Shown piece after piece: positions 25,770 through 35,420 of a DNA stretch of 64,000 nucleotides. The stretch is taken from NCBI RefSeq assembly GCF_001422985.1, contig NZ_LMNL01000012.1, positions 127,096 to 191,095 of the forward strand. Direction: 5' to 3'. This stretch comes from Methylobacterium sp. Leaf117 (GTDB lineage Bacteria; Pseudomonadota; Alphaproteobacteria; Rhizobiales; Beijerinckiaceae). Each line of letters begins with the position of its first letter. The stretch's first letter is position 1. Below the pieces are notes generated by a model, which worked only from the letters and a program-made list of their open reading frames with translations, had not been told where the DNA came from and did no database searches. The position numbers and the translations under genes were made by a program.

Positions 25770-26723
25770 ATGACGCAGAAGATCGACACCCGTACCCGTC
25801 GGCGCCGGGACGCGGCGGATGGCAAGCCGCCCGCCACCTTCACGGCCTTCGGCCTCGCGGCGGAGGCGGAATCCATCGAGCCGGGCCTGCACGTGGTGGC
25901 GACGCCGATCGGCAACCTCAAGGACGTCTCGTTCCGGGCGCTGGCGACGCTGGCCGCCGCCGATGCGGTGCTGGCCGAGGACACCCGCGTCACCCGCACG
26001 CTGCTGATGCATTACGGGATCACCACGCCCCTCGTGGCCTATCACGAGCACTCGAACGCGGCGGTGCGCGAGCGGATGGTCGCCCGGATGCAGGCCGGCG
26101 AAGCCCTGGCGCTCGTCTCGGACGCGGGCACCCCGCTGGTTTCCGACCCGGGCTTCAAGCTGGTGCAGGCCGCGATCGAGGCCGGCCTCAGCGTCACCCC
26201 CATTCCCGGCCCCTCGGCGGTGATGACCGCCATCGTGGCCGCCGGCCTGCCGACCGACCGGTTCTTCTTCGAAGGCTTCCTGCCGGCGAAATCCGGCGCG
26301 CGCTGCAACCGTCTCGAAGCCCTCGGGCAGATCCACGGCACCCTCGTGCTGTTCGAATCCCCGCATCGGTTGCCCGAGATGCTGGTCGATGCCGTGGCGG
26401 TACTCGGCGCGAGCCGCCCGGCGGCGGTCGCCCGCGAATTGACCAAGCTCTACGAGACGATCCGGCGCGGCAGCCTCGGCGACCTCGCCGCGCTCTACGC
26501 GGAGGAGGGGGCACCGAAGGGCGAGGTGGTGGTGATCATCGGCACGCAGGCCGAGGTGCCCGACGCGGCCGCAACCGACGCCGGCATCGACGCGGCCCTG
26601 ACGGCCGCCCTGGCGCGTCACTCGATCAAGGACGCCGCCACCCTGGTGGCGGAGGAGACCGGTCAGCCGCGCCGCGTCGTCTATGCCCGCGCCCTGGCGC
26701 TGGCCCGTCGCGACGATGCCTGA
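25770..26723 (+). CDS. rsmI: 16S rRNA (cytidine1402-2'-O)-methyltransferase
   Basis: 317 residues of the tetrapyrrole-methylase fold. Diagnostic stretches are [47 protein letters not shown] and the SAM-site [11 protein letters not shown]. The enzyme 2'-O-methylates C1402 of 16S rRNA at the decoding centre. The N-terminus is about 40 residues longer than in E. coli and polar. ATG 25770 is preferred to an upstream in-frame codon. The stop overlaps the yraN start by 8 bases. Confidence 0.95.
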   Translation: MTQKIDTRTRRRRDAADGKPPATFTAFGLAAEAESIEPGLHVVATPIGNLKDVSFRALATLAAADAVLAEDTRVTRTLLMHYGITTPLVAYHEHSNAAVRERMVARMQAGEALALVSDAGTPLVSDPGFKLVQAAIEAGLSVTPIPGPSAVMTAIVAAGLPTDRFFFEGFLPAKSGARCNRLEALGQIHGTLVLFESPHRLPEMLVDAVAVLGASRPAAVARELTKLYETIRRGSLGDLAALYAEEGAPKGEVVVIIGTQAEVPDAAATDAGIDAALTAALARHSIKDAATLVAEETGQPRRVVYARALALARRDDA

Positions 26724-27093
26724 CGGGCGATCCGAAGCGCATCGACGCGCCACCGAACGGCGCGGACGCATCGCCGAGACTCTGGCGCTGCTCGCCTTGA
26801 TGCTGAAGGGCTATCGCCCCCTCGGTTCGCGCTTCCGCGCCGCCGGAGGCGAGATCGACCTGATCGTCCGGCGCGGCGACACCATCGCGTTCGTCGAGGT
26901 CAAGGCGCGGGGGACGCTGGATGAGGCGCGGGCCGCCATCGACGCCCGCAAGGTCGCGCGCTTCTCACGGGCCGCACGGGCCTGGATCAGCCGGCATCCG
27001 GCCGCCGGGGGCGCCACGTTCCGGGCCGATGCGATGTTCGTCGCGCCGGGTCGCTGGCCCCGTCACGTGACGGATGCCTTCCCGATCACGTAA
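26716..27093 (+). CDS. YraN family (UPF0102) putative endonuclease-like protein
   Basis: 125 residues. The restriction-endonuclease-like core is clear: [25 protein letters not shown] supplies the E-x-D and E-x-K metal-binding residues of the PD-(D/E)XK fold. Family function is unresolved, though a link to DNA processing is assumed from the fold. It overlaps rsmI by 8 bases, the conserved rsmI-yraN arrangement. Confidence 0.9.
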   Translation: MPDGRSEAHRRATERRGRIAETLALLALMLKGYRPLGSRFRAAGGEIDLIVRRGDTIAFVEVKARGTLDEARAAIDARKVARFSRAARAWISRHPAAGGATFRADAMFVAPGRWPRHVTDAFPIT

Positions 27094-27114
27094 GGTCAGG
27101 CCGATCGCGTGAGG

Positions 27115-27504
27115 TCAGGCGCGGGCGGCGGCGACGGCGGCGATCAGCGTCCGCTTGAGATCGGCCTGGCTGAAGGGCTTCTGCACCACCGGATGATCCC
27201 GGAACGGCTCGCGGATGCCGGCCCCGCCATAGCCGGTGGAGAACACGATGGGGAGGTTGCGCCCCACGATCGCCTCGGCCACCGGATAGATCGGCTCACC
27301 CGCGACGTTGACGTCGAGAATGGCGACCTCGAAACTCTCGTTCTGCGCCATTTCCAGGGCTGTCGACAGGCGCGCGGCCGGTCCGACGACGGTGCAGCCG
27401 AAATCCAGCAGCATGTCTTCGAGAAGCATCGATATCGCCGCTTCGTCCTCGACGACAAGCACGCGAGCCCCGTTGAGAAGGTCTTCGTCCACTTGAGCAC
27501 TCAC
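27115..27504 (-). CDS. Single-domain response regulator, FATGUY-like
   Basis: 129 residues, only a receiver domain: acidic pair in VLVVEDEAAIS, phosphoacceptor Asp in VAILDVNVAG, the Thr region IVFSTGYGGAG and Lys in VVQKPFSQADL. The F-[AS]-T-G-Y pattern around the conserved Thr resembles the FATGUY group of alphaproteobacterial single-domain regulators (such as SdrG of Sphingomonas), which feed phosphate into the general stress response. No kinase gene is adjacent, so its partner is encoded elsewhere. It is convergent with yraN. Confidence 0.88.
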   Translation of the reverse strand: MSAQVDEDLLNGARVLVVEDEAAISMLLEDMLLDFGCTVVGPAARLSTALEMAQNESFEVAILDVNVAGEPIYPVAEAIVGRNLPIVFSTGYGGAGIREPFRDHPVVQKPFSQADLKRTLIAAVAAARA

Positions 27505-27790
27505 GCCGGGGCTTCTTCCCTTCGATTCGTTCGAAATTCCAGAACACCTTCAGGAAGGATGTTCAGGTCCTCGCTCCCACCGTGTGCCATTGCCGCCGAG
27601 CATCCCGAAGGATGAACGAACCCGAGAGACTGCGAGGCGCATGTTACGCCCCGGCACAGAGCGAGCCGTCGCCCGTTCCGCGAAGCGTGTCAAGCGTCCC
27701 GGGACGGCCGGATGCCCTCAACACGGCAGCAATGTTACGCTGTGATACATTTCGGACTCGCGTCGAACGCTCCCTAGGCAGGACACCCGC

Positions 27791-28747
27791 TTGTACCAAC
27801 AACATAAGTTAAGTGGATCATCCTTCGTCCGGAAGCTGACGCGACGCACCGTCATGACCGGCCTCGCCGCCTCGGGCTTGCTGGCGAGCGACGCGGGCCT
27901 GGGTCTCACCCCCTTGGTGGTCGCTTCGAAAAGCGACACCGAAGGGGCCCTGACAGGCGCGATGATCGCGCTGGTGCTCGAACGGCTCGGGCTTCCGGTG
28001 CAGCGCAGGCTCGGCCTCGGACCGACCTTGATCGTCCGGGCGAGCCTGCTGGCGGGGGACATCACGATTTACCCCGAATATACCGGGAACGGCGCCTTCT
28101 TCACCGGGACGGAGAGCGATCCGGCATGGAAATCGGCTGAGAGCGCCTACGACACCATCCGCCGGAGCGATGCGGAGCGGGGATTGGTCTGGCTCACGCG
28201 CGCCCCGGCCAACAACACCTGGCTGATCGCGGTCAACGGCGCTCTTGCGCGGCGTGAGCGCCTCGCCACCATGGTGGATTTCGCGCGCGCCGTCCGGGGC
28301 GGTCTCATCCGCCTCGCAGCCTCCACCGAGTTCGTCGAGAGCCCCGCAGCCTTGCCGGCCTTCGAAGCGGCCTACGGCTTCTCCCTGCCGCTCGACCGCA
28401 TCGTCAGCCTGCCGGGCGGCGATACGTCGGTGACCGCCCGCGCCGCCGCGCAAGGCATCTCCGGCGTGAATGCCGGCATGGTCTATGGCACCGATGGCGC
28501 CCTCTCGGCCCTCGATCTGACCGTGATGAGCGATCCCCAGGGCGCCCAGATCGTCTACGAGGTGGCGCCGGTGATCCGGCAGGCCGACCTGGCGCGCCAT
28601 CCCGGGATCGCACCCGCCCTCGCGCGGGTCTTTCAAAGCCTCGACGCCGCCACGCTGCGGCGCCTTAACGCCCGTATCACGGTCGACGGGGAGGTCGCCG
28701 AGGCCGTGGCGGCCCGCTACCTGTCCGAGACCGGATTGCTGCCGTGA
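27791..28747 (+). CDS. ABC transporter substrate-binding protein, OpuC/YehZ (osmoprotectant) type
   Basis: 318 residues if TTG 27791 is the start; ATG 27854 is the alternative. The N-terminus has a twin-arginine-like TRRTVMTGLAASG signal, then the OpuAC-type fold with VASKSDTEGALTGAMIALVL, ITIYPEYTGNGAFF and VKxDG-less ligand regions typical of quaternary-amine binders. It probably captures glycine betaine, choline or a related compound in the periplasm. It is followed directly by two permease genes, but no ATPase gene is present in the cluster. Confidence 0.83.
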   Translation: MYQQHKLSGSSFVRKLTRRTVMTGLAASGLLASDAGLGLTPLVVASKSDTEGALTGAMIALVLERLGLPVQRRLGLGPTLIVRASLLAGDITIYPEYTGNGAFFTGTESDPAWKSAESAYDTIRRSDAERGLVWLTRAPANNTWLIAVNGALARRERLATMVDFARAVRGGLIRLAASTEFVESPAALPAFEAAYGFSLPLDRIVSLPGGDTSVTARAAAQGISGVNAGMVYGTDGALSALDLTVMSDPQGAQIVYEVAPVIRQADLARHPGIAPALARVFQSLDAATLRRLNARITVDGEVAEAVAARYLSETGLLP

Positions 28748-29931
28748 TGCCGGCCCGCTCGGCGACACCCCCCAGCATCGGTTTCCGCTTGCTGCTGCCG
28801 ATCCTCGCGACCGCCTTGGGTTTCGGCGCCCTCGTCCTGGCACTGACGGAGATGCCCCTCCTGAACCTCGCCGGGAATCGCTTGGCGCAGGGTCGGCCGC
28901 TCTTCGCCGGTCTCGTTCTCGGAGGGCTGCTCCCCGTGATCCTGGCCCTGAGTGGCCTCGCCCTCGGGCTCCTGATGGGGTCGAGGCGACGCGCTTCGGC
29001 CGGAGCCGCGATCGTGCTTCTCGCTGGCGCCGTTTTGGCCCTGGCCTACGGGCTCGGCGACGGCGCAGCCCGGAGCCTCGGGGGCCTCCCCCCGGCAGCG
29101 CGCGCCAGCCTTGGCCCGGGAAGCTGGTTCGCCGCCGCGCTGCTGATGACGGGCGTCGGCCTCGCGGTTCGGCGCGCCGACCGTCCGGGTCTCGGCTGGC
29201 TGATCACCCTCGGGGGCATCCTCGGCTTCGGTCTGCTGGCGAACAGCGGCGCCGTCGGCGCCCTGTCGCTCGCCGTCGAGTATGCGGCCCGTCGGGAGGC
29301 GGTGAATGCGGCGATCGGCGAACACCTCATCCTGTCCGGCGCAGCGCTCGGCCTCGCTGGAATCGGGGCCGTCCTGCTCTCGTTGCCGCGCCGGGGGCAG
29401 GGCGTCGTCGCGATGGTGCTCACCGGCGTGCAGGTGATACCCGCCGTCGCCCTGCTGGGCGCCCTGGTCGCTGTCACGGCCGGACTCCTGCGCGCGCTTC
29501 CGATCCTGCGCGATCTCGGCCTCTCGGCGCTCGGGCCGGCGCCGGCGATCGTCGCCATCGCGGCCTACCTGGCCCTGCCGCTCTGGCGCGGCCTCGCCCT
29601 GGCGCTGCGCTCCCCCGACCACGCGAGCCTGGAGGCCGCCGAGGCCATGGGACTCAGCCCCGGGCAGATCCTGATCCGCCTGCGCCTTCAACTCGGCGCG
29701 CCGATCCTGGTGGGCGCCCTGCGGGTCGCCGCCGTGCAGAGCCTCGGCCTCGCCACCCTCGGCGCATTGGTGGGAGCCGGGGGCCTCGGACGGATCGTCT
29801 TCGACGGGATGGCCCAGTTCGCGCCCGACCTGATCCTTCTCGGCGCCATTCCGGTGGTGGCCCTCTCGCTCGGGACCGAGCGCGGCCTCAGCGCCGTCGA
29901 AGCGGCAGCGCGCCGGCGGTGGCACGCGTGA
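28747..29931 (+). CDS. ABC transporter permease, OpuC/YehY type
   Basis: 394 residues. A hydrophobic N-terminal half with several helices is followed by the binding-protein-dependent permease domain (about residues 200-390). It contains the EAAxxxG-like coupling loop LEAAEAMGLSPGQILIRLRL, where an ATPase would dock. The ATG at 28747 overlaps the stop of the substrate-binding protein gene. Length and layout match YehY-type permeases with an extra N-terminal membrane region. Confidence 0.85.
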   Translation: MPARSATPPSIGFRLLLPILATALGFGALVLALTEMPLLNLAGNRLAQGRPLFAGLVLGGLLPVILALSGLALGLLMGSRRRASAGAAIVLLAGAVLALAYGLGDGAARSLGGLPPAARASLGPGSWFAAALLMTGVGLAVRRADRPGLGWLITLGGILGFGLLANSGAVGALSLAVEYAARREAVNAAIGEHLILSGAALGLAGIGAVLLSLPRRGQGVVAMVLTGVQVIPAVALLGALVAVTAGLLRALPILRDLGLSALGPAPAIVAIAAYLALPLWRGLALALRSPDHASLEAAEAMGLSPGQILIRLRLQLGAPILVGALRVAAVQSLGLATLGALVGAGGLGRIVFDGMAQFAPDLILLGAIPVVALSLGTERGLSAVEAAARRRWHA

Positions 29932-30662
29932 GGATCAGCCTGCATCCCGCCCTCGGATTCAGCCTCTCGGGCCTCATCCTGGCCATCGCCAGCCACCCGG
30001 CCGTGGCGAGCCGCGTCGCCGACGCGCTCGGCGAGCCCGCCCGTCGGCCGCTGGAGACCGTGCGCCTCCTCGATCTGGCGGGTCGGCACCTCATCCTCGC
30101 CGGAACCGGCCTGGCGCTGGTGGCGCTCCTCGGCATCGGCCTCGGCCTCCTGGTCACCCGCCGCTTCGCAGCTCCATGGCGTCCGGCCGTCGATGGCCTC
30201 GCCGCGGCGGCCCAGGCCGTGCCGCCGGTCGTGGTGGTGGCTCTCGCCCTGCCAATCCTCGGCTTCGGCGGGCCGCCGACGCTGCTGGCCCTCGTGGCCT
30301 ACGGCATCATGCCGGTGCTGCGCGGCACGGTGGGTGCCATCGAGGGGGTGGCCCCGGAGGTTCGCGAAGCCGGCCGGGCGATCGGCCTGAACCGGTGGCA
30401 GGTCCTGCTGCGCATCGAACTGCCCCTGGCCGCGCCCGACCTCGTCGAGACCCTGCGCACCGCACTGGTGCTTGCCATCGCCACGGCCGCGGTCGGCGCC
30501 CTCGCGGGTGCCGCGACCCTCGGCACGCCCATCGTGGCCGGCCTTCAGAACCAGAACACCGTGGCGATGCTTCAGGGCACCGCCGCGACGGCAGCCCTGG
30601 CCTTCCTGGCGGATGCCGCGCTCCTGACGGCGGTCGCCCTGTGGCGCGCTACTCGTCCTTGA
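29928..30662 (+). CDS. ABC transporter permease, OpuC/YehW type
   Basis: About 244 residues, six membrane segments, with the permease coupling loop VREAGRAIGLNRWQVLLRIELPLA intact. The GTG at 29928 overlaps the preceding TGA (GTGA); GTG 29919 is also possible. Together with 28747-29931 it would form a heteromeric permease pair. The 3' end overlaps the convergent L,D-transpeptidase gene by 14 bases, so no ATPase gene can follow in this operon. Confidence 0.85.
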   Translation: MRISLHPALGFSLSGLILAIASHPAVASRVADALGEPARRPLETVRLLDLAGRHLILAGTGLALVALLGIGLGLLVTRRFAAPWRPAVDGLAAAAQAVPPVVVVALALPILGFGGPPTLLALVAYGIMPVLRGTVGAIEGVAPEVREAGRAIGLNRWQVLLRIELPLAAPDLVETLRTALVLAIATAAVGALAGAATLGTPIVAGLQNQNTVAMLQGTAATAALAFLADAALLTAVALWRATRP

Positions 30663-31995
30663 AGACCACTTCGGCGCCGCGCGTGACCCGGGTGGCGAGA
30701 TCGCGGGCGTCCCAGTTGGTCAGGCGAATACAGCCGTGCGATTCGGTCTTGCCGACCTTCTCGGGCTCCGGCGTGCCGTGGATGCCGTAGGACGGGATCG
30801 ACAGGTCGATCCAGACCACGCCGACAGGGTTGTTGGGGCCGGGCGGGATCGTAAACTTGGTCTTCGCCTTCACGCCGGCGAATTGGTATTTCGGGTCGTA
30901 GGTGTAGGTCGGCGCGTAGGCGACGCCCTCGACCTTGGCCGTGCCGGATGGCGCGGGCTTCTCCTCGCTGCCGATCGAGGCGGGATAGAAGGCCACGAGC
31001 TTGCCCTCCTTGTCGAAGGCCCGCACGGATCGGCTTTCCTTGTCCACCTCGATGCGCGTCACGTCCTTGGGATCGCGCGCCTTCGCGTCGTCCGGGTTCG
31101 ACGGATCGGTTTTGCTCTGGTCGGACTTGGTTTGCCGGGCCTTGGTCTCGTCGGACTTGGCTTGGTCGGACTTGGCTTGGTCGGACTTGGCCTGGTCGAC
31201 CTTGTCTTGCCCGGCCTTGGCCTCCTTGCCCTTGCTCCCGGAATCCTTCGCGTCGTCCTCCTTGGCCGGGCGCTTCGATCCTATCTCCTCGCGTTTCCGC
31301 TTCTCTTCGGGCTTCGGCTTGCCGGTCTCCAGCGCGGGCACCGCCGCCACCACGATGACGGTCCCGGCCTTGTCGAAGGCGACGTCGGGATTGAGGGCGG
31401 CGAGCAGGTCGGGCGACATGTGGAAGCGCTCGGCCAGCATCTCGCGCGGGCTGGTGTAGCCGAGCGCATCGAGATCGGCCTGGGCCTCCATCTTCGGCGG
31501 AATGGACTCGACATAGGGACCGGCCGCGTCGGCGTCGCTGATGGTGTATTCGGTCAGCACCGGATCGGGGCTGGTCGCCTGCAGCTTCTCGGCAAGCTCG
31601 GGCTTCACCCCGTTGCCGGGCTTCGACTCCTTGGCAGCCTTGAGGCCGTTGGCACTGGCGAAGGCGGCGAGCGCACCGCGCAGGTTGTCGCCATCGCGGC
31701 CATCGATCGCTCCGGGCGAGAAATGCGCCCGGTCCAGCAGGATCTGAGCCTTGATCAGGGCCGGCTCCGGCCGCTTCGTTCCGCTCCGCTTCGCTTTGTC
31801 GGTCTCGGCGGACCCATCGCCCCGGACCAGGGTCGCGGATTCCACCGCCTCGCGCGTCAGGCTGGGCGCTTCGCCCGTCTTCCTGTCGTCATCCTTCGGC
31901 GCGGCCGAAGCCGTGCTTCCCAGCAGAAGCAGAGTGAGAACGGCGAAGCCGCCACCGATCGATCGTCCGCCCTGAATCACCCGAAACTCCTGCAC
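30649..31995 (-). CDS. L,D-transpeptidase (YkuD domain) with charged repeat linker
   Basis: 448 residues. Signal peptide (FAVLTLLLLGSTASA), N-terminal peptidoglycan-binding-like region (about 90-230), a highly charged linker of Lys/Ser/Asp/Gln repeats (about 235-310), and a C-terminal YkuD domain with HxxxxxxxxxxxxSHGCIRLTN (catalytic Cys in SHGCIR). The enzyme forms 3-3 peptidoglycan cross-links or attaches proteins to the wall. In the linker, five near-copies of DQAKS occur in tandem. It is upstream on the same strand from nothing in its operon; extensin-like gene 32050-33030 lies before it, also minus, 54 bases away. Confidence 0.9.
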   Translation of the reverse strand: MQEFRVIQGGRSIGGGFAVLTLLLLGSTASAAPKDDDRKTGEAPSLTREAVESATLVRGDGSAETDKAKRSGTKRPEPALIKAQILLDRAHFSPGAIDGRDGDNLRGALAAFASANGLKAAKESKPGNGVKPELAEKLQATSPDPVLTEYTISDADAAGPYVESIPPKMEAQADLDALGYTSPREMLAERFHMSPDLLAALNPDVAFDKAGTVIVVAAVPALETGKPKPEEKRKREEIGSKRPAKEDDAKDSGSKGKEAKAGQDKVDQAKSDQAKSDQAKSDETKARQTKSDQSKTDPSNPDDAKARDPKDVTRIEVDKESRSVRAFDKEGKLVAFYPASIGSEEKPAPSGTAKVEGVAYAPTYTYDPKYQFAGVKAKTKFTIPPGPNNPVGVVWIDLSIPSYGIHGTPEPEKVGKTESHGCIRLTNWDARDLATRVTRGAEVVFKDE

Positions 31996-32049
31996 CGTCT
32001 TATGATTTGCGCAGGAGTAAGAGCGCTCGCCCCTTCGGCGTTCCGTCCG

Positions 32050-33030
32050 TCACTGACAGAGCCGATGGCCGGCGTTGCGCTGGCGCTCGTCGAGGTGGAG
32101 ATGGTTGGCATGGGCCGCGTCCGAGCCGGGGCCGAGTACGGTGCGGAAGAAGTCGCAGGCGCGCCCACGCACCGCGGTCAGGAAGGTCGCCTCCGGCGTT
32201 CCCTCCGTCGCCGGCATCACCGAGATCGTGGCACGCCCGGCAAACCCGAATGCCATCACGTCGACGCCGTTAGCGAAGCTGTGCTCGCTCAGCTTGGCAT
32301 CGGGGTCGTGGTTCTGGCCCCGGCACTCGTAGGAGGTGCCGATCGACAGGCTTTTGAGGGGCTGGCCGAGGTCGCGCGTGGCGGCGACCTGAGCCTCCGT
32401 CGTCCAGCGAGCAAGAGCTTCGGCCGTCTCGCAGACCAGCGTCGCCGGGGGTGTCAGGGCGATCTCGTCGGCCAGGGCGGTCAGCTTCAGGGGCCGCGCC
32501 GCGCCGCATTGGCCGTTGGAGATGGCCGGCAACGCCTCGAAACGAGCTCCGAGGCGCTCCAGTCGGGCCCGGCAGGCGCTGTCGTCGAGGGGCGCCACCG
32601 TGACGGCGAGCGGCGACCCTGAAAGGTCGGCCGGACGCGGCGGCGGTACCGGGATCTCGCCGCTCTCCGTCGGCTTCACGGTCTCACCGGCTTTGGCGGC
32701 TTCGTCGGATGGACCGGCCTTGCCATCCTCCTTGACCGTTTGGGCCGGTCGGGCCGCGTCCGGTCCCGCCGGAGCGCTGCGCGAGAGTTCGGCCGGACGC
32801 TCGGGCGGACGCGGCGTCTCGCCCGTCGAAGCCGCAGGAGCCACGCCCGGAAGATCGACGGGCCGCGGAGGCGGGGCCGGCGGCGGCATCGGAATCGCGG
32901 TCGCGTCCGAGGGCACGCCCTTTTCGAATGCCAGTGAAGGATGGAGCATCAGGACAAGGAGGGCCGGGCTGACCCGGAGGCCCTTCCAGAAGGCCGCCCT
33001 CGGGGAGCCGGTTCGGCAGCGCAGGCGCAT
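32050..33030 (-). CDS. Extensin-like family protein
   Basis: 326 residues. A hydrophobic segment near the start (SPALLVLMLHPSLAFEKG) is a likely signal peptide, followed by a Pro/Ala-rich spacer with repeated PPPRP-DL blocks. The C-terminal extensin-like domain (about 185-326) has four Cys and the motifs SYECRGQNHDPDAKLSEHSF and GVDVMAF, ending HLHLDERQRNAGHRLC. This domain resembles D,D-carboxypeptidase/VanY-like metal folds with its His/Asp pattern. ATG 33030 is preferred because the longer reading has no conserved sequence. It may be co-transcribed with the L,D-transpeptidase, giving a cell-wall pair. Confidence 0.85.
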   Translation of the reverse strand: MRLRCRTGSPRAAFWKGLRVSPALLVLMLHPSLAFEKGVPSDATAIPMPPPAPPPRPVDLPGVAPAASTGETPRPPERPAELSRSAPAGPDAARPAQTVKEDGKAGPSDEAAKAGETVKPTESGEIPVPPPRPADLSGSPLAVTVAPLDDSACRARLERLGARFEALPAISNGQCGAARPLKLTALADEIALTPPATLVCETAEALARWTTEAQVAATRDLGQPLKSLSIGTSYECRGQNHDPDAKLSEHSFANGVDVMAFGFAGRATISVMPATEGTPEATFLTAVRGRACDFFRTVLGPGSDAAHANHLHLDERQRNAGHRLCQ

Positions 33031-33259
33031 CGCGTTTCCATCCTGGTCCGGCCGCTCCTTGATCGGAGCGATCCATCGGGCCGGCACGATCGTGGGCTTC
33101 AGGCCCTTCGACAAGCGCACAAAACCCACGCTTCGTCGCAAACGTCACCGAGCGGCGCCTTTGCGCCCGGCGCCCGCGTGCTTACCTTGCGTCGCGCGGC
33201 GCGACGCACTCCAGGCGACGCACCGTGCGCAACGCCGCGCGACGCACGAAGGAACGCGA

Positions 33260-35350
33260 ATGACCTCTGGCACGCCCGACGCCACCCTCGACATCGCCGG
33301 CACCCCGGCGTCGATCGGGCCCTTCGCGGATCGGACCTGGGCCACGCCCCACGGCCTTCCGCCCTTCGAGCACATCGAGCCCGCCCATTACCTGCCGGCC
33401 TTCGAAACGGCCCTCGCCAGCCACGCGGCCGAGATCGTGGCGATCGCGGGCGAGACCGGCCCGGCCACCTTCGACAACACCGTCGGCGCCCTGGAGCGGG
33501 CCGGGCACGACCTCGACCGCGTCGCTTCGGTGTTCTTCAACCTCAGCGGCAGCCACACCAACCCGGACCTTCAGGCCGTCGAGCGCGCCATCACCCCGCG
33601 CCTGGCCCGCCACGGCAGTGCGATCTACCTCAACGCCGCCCTGTGGGCCCGCATCTCGGCGGTGGATGCCGAGGCCGAGCAGCTCGGTCCCGAGGAACGC
33701 CGCGTGCTCGATCGCTACCGGACCCGGTTCCGGCGCTCGGGCGCGGATCTCGCCCCCGACGCCAAGACCCGCATGGCCGAGATCGCCGGGCGCATGGCGG
33801 AACTCGGCACCACCTTCAGCCAGAACCTTCTCGCCGACGAGAGCGCCTTCGCGCTGCCGCTCGAGACCGAAGACGACCTGGCCGGACTTCCCCCCTTCCT
33901 GCGCTCGGCCGCCGCGTCCGCCGCGCGGGAGCGCAACAGTCCGCACGAGCATGTCATCACCTTATCGCGGTCGCTGATCGAGCCGTTCCTGGTGTTCTCG
34001 ACCCGGCGCGACCTGCGCGAGAAGGCCTACGAGGCTTGGACCCGGCGCGGCGAGAACGGCGGGGCCACCGACAACCGCAGCCTCATCGCCGAGATCGTGG
34101 CCTTGCGGGCCGAGCGGGCCCGCCTCCTCGGCCACGACAGCTTCGCCCATTTCAAGCTCGCGGACACGATGGCGGGCTCGCCGGACCGCGCCATGGACCT
34201 CCTGCGCAACGTCTGGACGCCGGCCCACCATCGCGCGGCCGCCGAGCGCAACCGACTCCAGGCCCTGGTCCAGGCCGAGGGCCACAACTTCAACCTCGCC
34301 AAGCACGATTGGCGGCACTACGCCGAGAAGCTGCGGCGGGCCGAGCACGACCTCGATGAAAGCGAGATCAAGGCCTACCTGCCCCTCGACGGGGTGATCG
34401 CGGCGTCCTTCGATACGGCCGAGCGGCTGTTCGGCCTGCGCTTCGAGGAACTGCCGGACGTGCCGCGCTATCACCCGGACGTGCGGGCCTGGGCCGTGCG
34501 CAATGCGGACGGCTCGGAAGTGGGCCTGTTCCTGGGCGATTATTTCGCCCGCGCCACGAAGCGCAGCGGCGCCTGGATGAGCGCCTTCCGCTCGCAGGAG
34601 CGATTCAACGGCGACATCAAGCCGATCATCGTCAATGTGATGAACTTCGCCAAGGCGCCGGAAGGCGAGGCGACGCTGCTGTCCTTCGACGATGCCCGCA
34701 CGCTGTTCCACGAATTCGGCCACGCCCTGCACGGCCTCCTGTCCGACGTGACCTATCCGCTGTTGTCCGGCACCGCGGTGGCGGGCGATTTCGTCGAGCT
34801 GCCGTCCCAACTCTACGAACATTGGCTGGAGCAGCCGGAGGTCCTGCGCCGGCACGCCCGCCACCACCGCACCGGCGAGCCGATGCCCGAGGACCTGCTG
34901 AAGCGCCTGCTCGCCGCCCGCACCTTCAACCAGGGCTTTGCCACCGTCGAGTACACCGCATCGGCTATCGTGGACATGACCCTGCACCTGTCGAGCGCCG
35001 GCGAGGACGGCCTCGACGTGGCGGCGTTCGAGGCCGATGCCCTCAAGCGCATCGCCATGCCGGCCGAGATCGCGATGCGGCACCGGACACCGCATTTCGC
35101 GCATATCTTCTCGGGGGACGGCTACGCGGCCGGCTATTACAGCTACATCTGGTCGGAGGTGCTCGACGCCGACGCCTTCGATGCCTTCCGCGAAGCCGGG
35201 GACATCTTCCATCCGGAGACGGCGGCGCGCCTGCGCAAGTATGTTTACGGCGCGGGCAACCTGCGCGATCCAGGGGAGGCCTACACCGCCTTCCGGGGGC
35301 GGTTGCCGAGCATCGAACCGCTGCTGCGCCAGCGTGGCTTGGCCGCCTGA
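33260..35350 (+). CDS. M3 family oligopeptidase (OpdA/Dcp-like)
   Basis: 696 residues, the usual length for M3A oligopeptidases. The zinc-binding HEFGHALHG motif is near residue 484, the third ligand Glu follows in FVELPSQLYEHW, and GDGYAAGYYSYIWSEVLDADAF near the C-terminus is family-typical. These cytoplasmic enzymes degrade short peptides including cleaved signal peptides. ATG 33260 follows GAAGGAA and begins the conserved sequence; the long upstream open frame overlaps the extensin-like gene. Confidence 0.94.
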   Translation: MTSGTPDATLDIAGTPASIGPFADRTWATPHGLPPFEHIEPAHYLPAFETALASHAAEIVAIAGETGPATFDNTVGALERAGHDLDRVASVFFNLSGSHTNPDLQAVERAITPRLARHGSAIYLNAALWARISAVDAEAEQLGPEERRVLDRYRTRFRRSGADLAPDAKTRMAEIAGRMAELGTTFSQNLLADESAFALPLETEDDLAGLPPFLRSAAASAARERNSPHEHVITLSRSLIEPFLVFSTRRDLREKAYEAWTRRGENGGATDNRSLIAEIVALRAERARLLGHDSFAHFKLADTMAGSPDRAMDLLRNVWTPAHHRAAAERNRLQALVQAEGHNFNLAKHDWRHYAEKLRRAEHDLDESEIKAYLPLDGVIAASFDTAERLFGLRFEELPDVPRYHPDVRAWAVRNADGSEVGLFLGDYFARATKRSGAWMSAFRSQERFNGDIKPIIVNVMNFAKAPEGEATLLSFDDARTLFHEFGHALHGLLSDVTYPLLSGTAVAGDFVELPSQLYEHWLEQPEVLRRHARHHRTGEPMPEDLLKRLLAARTFNQGFATVEYTASAIVDMTLHLSSAGEDGLDVAAFEADALKRIAMPAEIAMRHRTPHFAHIFSGDGYAAGYYSYIWSEVLDADAFDAFREAGDIFHPETAARLRKYVYGAGNLRDPGEAYTAFRGRLPSIEPLLRQRGLAA

Positions 35351-35420
35351 AAACAAGGTAACGGTTTCGTAAAGAAACAGCCTTAACCAATGCTTCCTGC
35401 CCCATCAGGAAGCTTTGGTC

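Noticed and set aside
27083..27118. Short direct repeat of GATC.CGT.AGGTCAGG after yraN
   Set aside because: Only two imperfect copies of about 17 bases; too short and diverged to call an element.
32019..32044. GGAAC-N19-TT on the minus strand before the L,D-transpeptidase gene
   Set aside because: The -10 part reads TCTT, lacking the CG that precedes TT in good EcfG promoters; matches this weak are expected by chance.
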